Shown piece by piece: positions 1-5,163 of a stretch of DNA of 7,757 bases. This DNA is from JACZQZ01 sp046756945. GTDB taxonomy: Bacteria > Pseudomonadota > Alphaproteobacteria > Rhodospirillales > 2-02-FULL-58-16. Each line of letters starts with the position of its first letter. The first letter of the stretch is position 1. The stretch spans positions 1-7,757 of the forward strand of contig JBHHXI010000133.1 in NCBI GenBank assembly GCA_046756945.1, in the 5' to 3' direction. The translations under genes were made by a program, and so were the position numbers. Under the pieces are notes generated by a model. The model ran no database searches. It saw only the letters and a program-made list of their open reading frames with translations, and was not told the origin of the DNA.

Positions 1-8
1 GGAATAAA

Positions 9-49
9 GGGGACACCTTACTTAATTCTGAGAGTTAAGTAAGGTCCCC
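9..49. repeat. REP-like imperfect palindrome
   Basis: The arms CCTTACTTAA (16-25) and TTAAGTAAGG (35-44) are perfectly complementary around a 9-base loop. The stem continues outward as GGGGA (9-13) with TCCCC (45-49), leaving a two-base CA bulge at 14-15. It is much richer in A and T than the genes around it. The outer GGGGACACC type of end resembles the REP-like palindromes I remember from genomes carrying REP-associated (Y1) transposases; this is memory, not a search. The right arm looks like a copy that lost two bases relative to the left. It could also act as a terminator hairpin for the minus-strand genes to its right, but neither side has a convincing T-run. Confidence 0.5.
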
Positions 50-92
50 GGAACTCGAATCACTTCATCTTTTATAGAGGCAGGAATAACGG

Positions 93-284
93 CTAGTGCG
101 GCGCTCCCGGCGGGGTCGCCGATGCGAGATCATCGACGGCGCGGGCGACGGCCCCGTAGAAAAGCTGAAGTTTGGCGTCATCGGCGCAGAATTCTACGCA
201 TTCGGCAACGTATCGGCAGGCTCGGGGTCCGTGCCGGTCCACGATGTAACGGGCAACGTCGTAAACGTCCCTCGACGCGATCAT
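93..284 (-). CDS. Small hypothetical protein downstream of the rhomboid gene
   Basis: A 63-residue protein starts at the ATG complementary to 282-284 and stops with TAG at 93-95. I do not recognise a family with confidence. It looks mostly helical and soluble, with no membrane span or signal peptide. It reads like a natural protein (DVYDVARYIVDRHG, then VAECVEFCADDAKLQLFYGA) with two cysteines in the middle (Cys37 and Cys45), and ends in a short Pro/Ala-rich tail. It lies 47 bases after the rhomboid stop codon on the same strand, so it is probably co-transcribed. The Shine-Dalgarno signal is weak (a G-rich stretch just before the ATG). The same frame stays open far upstream, but that extension is Arg/Pro/Ala-rich shadow of the rhomboid gene, so I take the ATG at 284. 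Similar short proteins of unknown function occur in alphaproteobacteria. Confidence 0.6.
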   Translation of the reverse strand: MIASRDVYDVARYIVDRHGPRACRYVAECVEFCADDAKLQLFYGAVARAVDDLASATPPGAPH

Positions 285-331
285 GCCCCGACCCTGGTCG
301 GTAATTGTGGCGACGGTTTGACGATGCCGGC

Positions 332-1114
332 TCAGTCTCGCTTGCGTCGCACCTCGGGCACGGACCCGCCCCGGCGCCATATGGCTCGGGCCCGACTGCG
401 GGCGAACGCGGCGCTGTGCGGCACCTGAAACAGCGTTACGCCGCGCCGTTTCAGCAACGGCGTCAGGGCAAGCCCGGCAGCGAAGCCGCCCAGATGGGCA
501 ACGATGGCGATGCCACCCTGGGCTTGCATCGCCGCCGGCAGAGCAAACAACTGCTCGGCGATCCAAAGGCCGAGCACCAGGAAAGCGGGCACATTGATCG
601 TGCCGATGAAGATGAACAACCAATAGAAGACGCGGATGTTGGCGCGGGGCCAGATCAGGAGATAGGCGGCGATCACGCCGCTGATCGCACCGGAGGCGCC
701 GACCAGGGGCACCCGGCTGGCGGGATCCACCGCCGCGTGGGCGAGCGTGCCGACAATGCCGCATATCAAGTAGAAGAGCAGATAGCGGAACCGCCCCATG
801 GCCTCCTCGACGTTGTCGCCGTAAAGCCAGAGGAACCACATGTTGCCCACCAGATGCATCAACCCGCCGTGCGAGAACATACTGGTGACCAGGGTGGCCG
901 CAGAGGGGATTCGCGCCAGTTCGCTGACCAACTCGCTCTGTCCGAAAAACACGGCTGGAATGAAGCCGAAGCTCAGCGCATAGGCTTGACCTGCATGCGG
1001 TCCCAGCGGGAGTTGCACCAGCAGATAAACCGCCGTGCAGATGCCGATGATGGCGAGCGTTGCCAGCGGCGGCCCGTGGTGGCGTGGGTTGTCGTCTCGA
1101 TAGGGAAAGAACAC
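332..1114 (-). CDS. Rhomboid family intramembrane serine protease
   Basis: A 260-residue polytopic inner-membrane protease that cleaves transmembrane substrates within the bilayer. The catalytic serine is Ser141 in the GASG motif (residues 139-142), and the partner histidine is His207 in AHLGGFAAG. The HxxxN element of the oxyanion region is His87 and Asn91 within HGGLMHLVGN. About six to seven hydrophobic spans run from residue 17 to 222, and a basic, Arg-rich cytoplasmic tail follows (223-260). The length is usual for bacterial rhomboids. The start is GTG, with an AGGGAG ribosome binding site about 10 bases upstream. The N-terminus MFFPYRDDNP is typical of alphaproteobacterial rhomboids. 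The preceding VOC gene ends 77 bases upstream on the same strand, so it may have its own promoter or be read through. The physiological substrate cannot be inferred. All key active-site residues are present, so it should be active rather than an iRhom-like pseudoprotease. Confidence 0.93.
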   Translation of the reverse strand: MFFPYRDDNPRHHGPPLATLAIIGICTAVYLLVQLPLGPHAGQAYALSFGFIPAVFFGQSELVSELARIPSAATLVTSMFSHGGLMHLVGNMWFLWLYGDNVEEAMGRFRYLLFYLICGIVGTLAHAAVDPASRVPLVGASGAISGVIAAYLLIWPRANIRVFYWLFIFIGTINVPAFLVLGLWIAEQLFALPAAMQAQGGIAIVAHLGGFAAGLALTPLLKRRGVTLFQVPHSAAFARSRARAIWRRGGSVPEVRRKRD

Positions 1115-1191
1115 GTGGGATACGCTCCCTGGAAAATTCCCTTGAACCCGTAGGTACTACAGGTGTCATGGTGAAGGCAATCCGGCCCCCC

Positions 1192-1584
1192 TCAATCGTA
1201 ATTGGCAACCTCGATCAGGTTGCCGTCGGGGTCGCGGAAGTAGACCGAGGTGATGGGGCCGGTGGCGCCGGTCCTGGGCACCGGGCCTTCCTCGACGGCG
1301 ACGCCGCAGGCCGCGAGGTGGGCGATCACGTGGTCGATCGGCGTCTCCGTGATCAGGCACAGGTCGCCCGAGCCGGGCGCCGGGTGGGCGGCATGGGGGA
1401 CGTATTCGTTGCCCGCCGGGTGCAGGTTGATCTTGTGTCGGCCGAAGGCGAGCGCCGTGCGCCCGCCGGCGAAGACGACCTTCTCCATCCCCAGCACGCG
1501 GCCATAGAAGGCGCAGGTGGCGTCGATGTCGGCGACCGTCAGGACCATGTGGTCGAGGCGGTCGATGGTCACGGGCGTGGACAT
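1192..1584 (-). CDS. VOC (glyoxalase/dioxygenase fold) protein, GLOD5/STM3117-like
   Basis: A 130-residue soluble protein with a complete vicinal-oxygen-chelate fold, made of two babbab units. The N-terminal strand carries DHMVLTV with His12 in the usual first metal position. The C-terminal strand carries FRDPDGNLIEV with Glu125 in the last metal position. At the middle ligand position, often His, the sequence is GDLCLITE with Asp74. Motifs such as KINLHPAG and GPVPRTGATGPI match the glyoxalase-domain-containing protein 5 / STM3117 branch as I know it; its reaction is not established. The start ATG has a strong GGAGGA site about 8 bases upstream. It begins 29 bases after the dehydrogenase stop on the same strand, so the two are almost certainly one operon. 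A role on an aldehyde or hydroxy acid handled with that dehydrogenase is inference. Other VOC enzymes such as lactoylglutathione lyase are less likely given the motifs. Confidence 0.9.
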   Translation of the reverse strand: MSTPVTIDRLDHMVLTVADIDATCAFYGRVLGMEKVVFAGGRTALAFGRHKINLHPAGNEYVPHAAHPAPGSGDLCLITETPIDHVIAHLAACGVAVEEGPVPRTGATGPITSVYFRDPDGNLIEVANYD

Positions 1585-1613
1585 GGTTCCTTCCTCCACC
1601 GGACGCCCGCGGC

Positions 1614-2921
1614 TCACCAGTAGCGCATGGCGGCGCGGAACAGGCCGGCGAGCTGGTTGTGGCTGACCGGACAGGGCGCGTTGTCGAGCAGGCGTTTTTG
1701 CGCGAACGCCCCGTCGGTCAGCGCGTTGACGTCGTCTTCGCCGTAGCCGACGCCCTTGAGTCCGTTGGGCATGCCGGTCTGGCGCATCATCTCGATGACC
1801 CTGTCCGCCAGCAGGTCGCCGCCGTTCGCAGAATCGGCGTCCCCGGTGTCGGCGCCCATGGCCTCGGCCGCGATCAGATGGCGTTCCGCGCACGCCGGGC
1901 CGGTGAAGCGGAACACCGCCGGCGAATTGACGATCACCGAGATGCCGTGGGGCACCATCGGGTGGTTCGACGGCCAGCCCTCGGCCACGTAGCCGCGGAC
2001 CAGGCCGGCGACCGCATAGGACATGCCGTGGGGCAGATGGCAGCCGGCGTTGCCGAAACCGATGCCGGCGAGCATGCCGGCGAACATCAGGGGCTCCCGC
2101 GCCCCGGCGTCGGCGGGCTCGTTGACCGCATGGACCAGGTGGGCGCCGATCAGTTTGATCGCCTCCAGACACGCGATGTCGCTGTACGGGTTGGCGCCCT
2201 GGCCGAGGGGGCGCCTGGTGGAATCGGCCGGCGCCGGCCGCCGGGTGTAGGGCCGCGCGGTAAGGGATTCGACGGCGTGGCTGAAGACGTCGAAGCCGTT
2301 GGCGGCGACGATCGACGGCGGCAGGGTGGCGAGCGAATCCGGATCGAGGATGCCCAGCCTGGGGCGCAGGTGGGGGCTCACCATGCCGGTCTTGGCCTCC
2401 ATCTCCAGCAGGTCGAAGATGGCGATGCCGGTGCATTCGCTTGCCGTCCCGAAGGTGGTCGGACAGGCGATGTGGGGTTTCAGCGGCCCCGGCACCGGGC
2501 GCGCCTCGCCGATGGGGGCGTTGACGTAGGCGAGGAACTCCGCCGGATGGGTGGACAAGAGGTTGGACGCCTTGCAGGTGTCCATGACCGAGCCGCCGCC
2601 GACCGAGACGAAGCCGTCGAAACCGCCGTCGGCGGCGAACGCGGCCCCCGCCTTGAACGAGCGGTCCGTCGGCTCGACCTCCACGGCGTCGTAGACGACG
2701 CAGTCGATGCCGGCGCGGCTTAAGGACTTGCGCGCGATGGACAGCGGTTCCAGGCCGCGCACCACCGGGTCGGTGTAAAGGGCGACGCGGGTCATGCCCA
2801 GCGCCCGGGCATCGTCGCCGACTTCCCTGAGGGAGCCGCGGCCGAACTTGATCTTCGGCGCCTCCACGGTGAACGCGGTGTCGCCGTCGGGCGTCGGGGT
2901 GAAATAAGGCGATAGGGCCAT
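1614..2921 (-). CDS. Iron-containing alcohol dehydrogenase, hydroxyacid-oxoacid transhydrogenase (ADHFE1) type
   Basis: A 435-residue cytoplasmic group III (Fe-type) dehydrogenase. The N-terminal dinucleotide domain (about 1-200) has GGGSVMDTCK at 108-117. The C-terminal helical domain supplies the metal site: Asp211 and His215 in GFDVFSHAVES, His295 or His298 in GCHLPHGMSY, and His325 in MVPHGISV. The signature around 154-165 reads PTTFGTASECTG, a variant of the usual PTTSGTGSE. The overall pattern (ECTGIAIFD, GIGFGNAGCHLPHGMSY, HPMVPHGISVIVNSPAVF) matches hydroxyacid-oxoacid transhydrogenases. These oxidise 4-hydroxybutyrate to succinic semialdehyde while reducing 2-oxoglutarate to 2-hydroxyglutarate. 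Length is normal for that branch without a mitochondrial leader. The ATG has a strong AAGGAG site six bases upstream; the frame is open further upstream but that part is not protein-like. It is the first gene of an operon with the VOC protein and diverges from a TRAP transporter. The exact substrate is uncertain. Confidence 0.92.
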   Translation of the reverse strand: MALSPYFTPTPDGDTAFTVEAPKIKFGRGSLREVGDDARALGMTRVALYTDPVVRGLEPLSIARKSLSRAGIDCVVYDAVEVEPTDRSFKAGAAFAADGGFDGFVSVGGGSVMDTCKASNLLSTHPAEFLAYVNAPIGEARPVPGPLKPHIACPTTFGTASECTGIAIFDLLEMEAKTGMVSPHLRPRLGILDPDSLATLPPSIVAANGFDVFSHAVESLTARPYTRRPAPADSTRRPLGQGANPYSDIACLEAIKLIGAHLVHAVNEPADAGAREPLMFAGMLAGIGFGNAGCHLPHGMSYAVAGLVRGYVAEGWPSNHPMVPHGISVIVNSPAVFRFTGPACAERHLIAAEAMGADTGDADSANGGDLLADRVIEMMRQTGMPNGLKGVGYGEDDVNALTDGAFAQKRLLDNAPCPVSHNQLAGLFRAAMRYW

Positions 2922-2945
2922 GGTGTCTCCTTTCCGATATCGAAA

Positions 2946-2971
2946 GCCGCCGCCCGGGACTTGGGGGCGGC
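2946..2971 (-). other. GC-rich inverted repeat in the dehydrogenase leader
   Basis: GCCGCC (2946-2951) pairs with GGCGGC (2966-2971), and the arms extend inward as CCC and GGG with single-base bulges. In the predicted leader RNA this would form a hairpin ending about 25 bases before the start codon, upstream of the ribosome binding site. No T-run follows, so it is not an intrinsic terminator. An 8-base palindrome, CGATATCG (2935-2942), lies between this hairpin and the ribosome binding site. Function is unknown and chance is possible. Confidence 0.25.
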
Positions 2972-3001
2972 CTGCGCCGTCGCCTCCTTCCGCCCGGCCG
3001 C

Positions 3002-3031
3002 AATTTGGGCCGCGCGGCGCACCTATGTCAA
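3002..3031 (-). promoter_or_regulatory. Candidate sigma-70 promoter for the dehydrogenase operon
   Basis: Read on the minus strand, a perfect TTGACA (complement of 3026-3031) is followed after 18 bases by CAAATT (complement of 3002-3007), which matches the -10 consensus at only three of six positions. Transcription would start near 2995 and leave a leader of about 75 bases. A 10-base palindrome, GCCGCGCGGC (3009-3018), sits between the two boxes and could be an operator. In DNA this GC-rich a short palindrome can also arise by chance. Confidence 0.4.
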
Positions 3032-3062
3032 ACCCCTGCCCCGAGGCGGCGCAGGAATCGGG

Positions 3063-3092
3063 TTGTCCATCGCCGGAGGGGTAGCGTAGGAT
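3063..3092 (+). promoter_or_regulatory. Candidate sigma-70 promoter for the TRAP operon
   Basis: TTGTCC (3063-3068) and TAGGAT (3087-3092) are separated by 18 bases. They match the -35 and -10 consensus at about four of six positions each. A start near 3099 would give a short leader of about 24 bases before the small membrane protein gene. It lies back to back with the candidate minus-strand promoter, so a shared regulator could bind between them. The call is weak because it rests on two short boxes. Confidence 0.3.
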
Positions 3093-3122
3093 TACCGGGA
3101 CGCCAAGGGAGGGGCGTCGTCC

Positions 3123-3386
3123 ATGTCCCCGGAAAAATACCAAGCACGCCGTGGCCGCCGGGTGACCAGGGAACGTTTCTGTTTTTGGGCGGCGGGCGTG
3201 GTCTTCGCCATATTCGTCGCCGACATCCTGATCGCCAAGGTCCAGGTCATGTCGGGCGCCGTCATGCCCATTCACCTCGGCGACTGGCCGCAGTTCCTGG
3301 TCCTGCTGGTCGCGGTCGCGCTGTTCGTGATCGGGTCCATCGCCCGGGAGGAAGCGGAAAAGCAACGGGACGATCCGCGCGCGTGA
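3123..3386 (+). CDS. Small two-span membrane protein leading the TRAP operon
   Basis: An 87-residue protein with a basic N-terminus (RRGRRVTRER), a first hydrophobic span at about 19-40 (FCFWAAGVVFAIFVADILIA), a short loop with MPIHLGDW, a second span at about 56-74 (FLVLLVAVALFVIGSIA) and a charged C-terminus. With basic residues before span one and mixed charges after span two, both ends are predicted to be cytoplasmic. The start ATG has a GGGAGG site about 9 bases upstream. It ends 31 bases before the solute-binding protein start and is therefore probably in the same operon. I do not recognise a named family. It is too short, and lacks the WGEE-type motif, to be a normal TRAP small subunit. 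An accessory role for the transporter is inference from position only. Confidence 0.75.
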   Translation: MSPEKYQARRGRRVTRERFCFWAAGVVFAIFVADILIAKVQVMSGAVMPIHLGDWPQFLVLLVAVALFVIGSIAREEAEKQRDDPRA

Positions 3387-3417
3387 GAACATCAACGTGA
3401 CGAAGGGAGGAGCAATC

Positions 3418-4569
3418 ATGAAACTCAAAATTTTCAACGCGACCATGGACCGGCGGCGTTTCATGCAGCTGACCAGGACGTACGGATACACCGCGGTGGC
3501 GGTCACCGCGCTCGGCGGGGCGGTTTTCACCGAAGAAGCGGTCGCCCAGACCGCCAAGGAAGAGAAGATGCGCCAGAAGGCCGCCAAATCGACCATGAAC
3601 CTGGCCACCGAATACGTGATCGGGGCGACCCGCTATTACCCGATCATGCAGCTCAACTTCAAGGAGAACGTCCAGAACCTGACCAACGGCGAGGTTTACG
3701 TGAAGCTGTCGCCGGGCGGCGTGCTCGGCAAGGGCGGCGCGCTGGCCTCCAAGGTCCAGTCCAACACCATCCAGGCGGCGCAGCATTCGGTGTCAAATTT
3801 CGCGCCGTACGCGCCGGCCATCGACCTGATCAACGTGCCCTACTGGGCCAACACCAATCAGAAGTTCGTCAACCTGGTGACCAGCGACGTATGGAAGAAA
3901 GAGGTCCACGCCCGGGTCAACAAGCGCGGCTTCGAGGTGCTGCTGTATCTGGTCCTCGATCCGCGCACTGCGGCCACCCGCAAGGGCTTCGGCAAGGTGC
4001 TGAAGACGCCGGCGGACATGAAGGGGATGAAGTTCCGGGTGCCGGGGTCGAAGATCCTGCAGCAGTTCTACCGCATGGCCGGCGCCAACCCGACGCCGGT
4101 GGCCTGGGGCGAAACACCGACGGCGATCAAGGAGGGCGTCGCCGACGGGCTCGATCCGGCGCTGGTGGCCCTTTTCGCCGCCGGCTTCAGCGGCCTGCTG
4201 GAGACGGTGTCGTTCATCAAGTCGGTGGAGGACGCCCAGGTCTATTCGTGCAACCTGAAATGGCTCAACGGCCTTTCGGCCCAGGGCCAGGCCGGGGTGC
4301 GCGCCGCCGCCGACATTACCTTCCAGCAGAACCTGGCGCAGGTCCCGGCGTCCCGCGCCTTCGCCATGGCCGAGATGGCCAAGGCCGGAACCGCGTACTA
4401 CGCGCCGAACGACGACGAGTTGAGCCAGTGGAAGGCGGTCGCCGGCGCCCAACGGCCGGAATGGAACGACCTCAAGAAGAAGCTGGCGGGAAGCCTTTCC
4501 AAGTTCGACCAGTTCCGCGAGGCCGCGGATACCCAGGCCCAGTACTACGTCAACGACGTCAAGGGCTGA
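3418..4569 (+). CDS. dctP: TRAP transporter solute-binding protein, DctP family, with Tat-like signal
   Basis: A 383-residue periplasmic binding protein that captures an organic acid and delivers it to the TRAP membrane subunits. The N-terminus has a twin-arginine motif, DRRRFMQL (11-18), a moderately hydrophobic segment (about 22-38) and a likely cleavage site after AVA (Ala43). The mature part shows the family core: MKGMKFRVPG (201-210), where Arg207 is in the position of the conserved arginine that binds the substrate carboxylate, then GANPTPVAWGETPTAIKEGVADGLDP (222-247). The start ATG at 3418 has a strong AAGGGAGGAG site just upstream; a GTG at 3397 in the same frame lies before that site and is rejected. 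Length is slightly above the usual 330-360 residues, mostly from the long leader. The ligand cannot be predicted beyond a carboxylate. An intrinsic terminator follows directly, which would favour high expression of this subunit. Confidence 0.93.
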   Translation: MKLKIFNATMDRRRFMQLTRTYGYTAVAVTALGGAVFTEEAVAQTAKEEKMRQKAAKSTMNLATEYVIGATRYYPIMQLNFKENVQNLTNGEVYVKLSPGGVLGKGGALASKVQSNTIQAAQHSVSNFAPYAPAIDLINVPYWANTNQKFVNLVTSDVWKKEVHARVNKRGFEVLLYLVLDPRTAATRKGFGKVLKTPADMKGMKFRVPGSKILQQFYRMAGANPTPVAWGETPTAIKEGVADGLDPALVALFAAGFSGLLETVSFIKSVEDAQVYSCNLKWLNGLSAQGQAGVRAAADITFQQNLAQVPASRAFAMAEMAKAGTAYYAPNDDELSQWKAVAGAQRPEWNDLKKKLAGSLSKFDQFREAADTQAQYYVNDVKG

Positions 4570-4582
4570 GCGTCGCATCGAT

Positions 4583-4622
4583 CGGGGGACCGCGCGGGCC
4601 AACGGCGGTCCCCCGTTTTTTT
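4583..4622 (+). terminator. Intrinsic terminator between dctP and dctQ
   Basis: A perfect 11-base-pair stem, CGGGGGACCGC (4583-4593) with GCGGTCCCCCG (4605-4615), encloses an 11-base loop and is followed by seven T residues (4616-4622). It begins 13 bases after the dctP stop codon and ends 22 bases before the dctQ start. It is therefore inside the operon and probably acts as a partial terminator that lowers expression of the membrane subunits relative to the binding protein. Confidence 0.88.
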
Positions 4623-4644
4623 GTCCCGGTTTGGAACAGGAACC

Positions 4645-5163
4645 ATGACACGGGCGCTGATCCGGGCCATCGACAGGGACGGAGAACGCTACCTCCTTCT
4701 GGTTTTCTACACCCTGGTCGTGGTCGTCATCGGCGTCGAGGTGATCCGGCGCTTCGTGCTCTCGTTCTCCAGCATCTGGGGCGAGGAGATCGCGCGCTTC
4801 GCCTTCATATACCTGACCTGGATCGGCGCCAGCGCCGGGGTCAAGAACCGAAGCCATATCCGCATCGACGTCATCTACAGCTGGGTGCCCGAGCGCCACC
4901 ACGTGTGGCTTTATGTCCTGGCCGACGTGGCGACAATGGCGTTCGCGGTCGTCGCCCTTTATTACTCGCTCATTCCCATCATCACGTCGATCAGCTTCGA
5001 CAACGTCACCGACGGACTGCGCATCAACCGCTCGTTCTTCCTGGTGGCGGTGCCGCTCGGGTTCACCATGACCATGGTCCGCGTGGCGCAGAACATCAGG
5101 CGCGATCTCGGCGACCACAAGGCCGGCCGGCCGATCTTCCGCGGCAAGAAGCTGTTCGAGTGA
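4645..5163 (+). CDS. dctQ: TRAP transporter small membrane subunit, DctQ family
   Basis: A 172-residue inner-membrane protein, the small subunit that forms the transport complex with DctM. Four hydrophobic spans lie at about 16-34, 48-66, 87-110 and 129-148. The family motif WGEEIARF (45-52) and the following TWIGASAGVKNRSHIRID (58-75) are clear. The C-terminus is basic and cytoplasmic. I place the start at the ATG at 4645, with an AGGA element a few bases upstream. A TTG in the same frame at 4621 is possible but overlaps the T-run of the terminator and lacks a ribosome binding site. The stop codon overlaps the dctM start (TGATG), indicating translational coupling. Length is normal for the family. 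Confidence 0.93.
   Translation: MTRALIRAIDRDGERYLLLVFYTLVVVVIGVEVIRRFVLSFSSIWGEEIARFAFIYLTWIGASAGVKNRSHIRIDVIYSWVPERHHVWLYVLADVATMAFAVVALYYSLIPIITSISFDNVTDGLRINRSFFLVAVPLGFTMTMVRVAQNIRRDLGDHKAGRPIFRGKKLFE

Noticed and set aside
305..1153. A 282-codon plus-strand frame opposite the rhomboid gene
   Set aside because: Arg/Asp/Gly/His-rich shadow; the opposite strand encodes a protease with all catalytic residues.
93..1208. A 371-codon minus-strand frame over the rhomboid region
   Set aside because: Only its last 63 codons look like protein. The rest is Arg/Pro/Ala-rich and overlaps the clear rhomboid gene in another frame.
1659..2723. A 354-codon plus-strand frame opposite the dehydrogenase gene
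   Set aside because: Val/Gly/Asp/Arg-rich antisense composition with no ribosome binding site or family motif.
3793..5118. A 441-codon minus-strand frame opposite dctP and dctQ
   Set aside because: His/Arg/Asp/Gly-rich composition typical of an antisense shadow in GC-rich DNA; the plus-strand genes have clear family motifs and ribosome binding sites.
3891..5162. Possible long N-terminal extension of DctM through the dctP and dctQ region
   Set aside because: The extension is a low-complexity shadow of other genes, and the ATG at 5163 gives the normal DctM length with coupling to dctQ.
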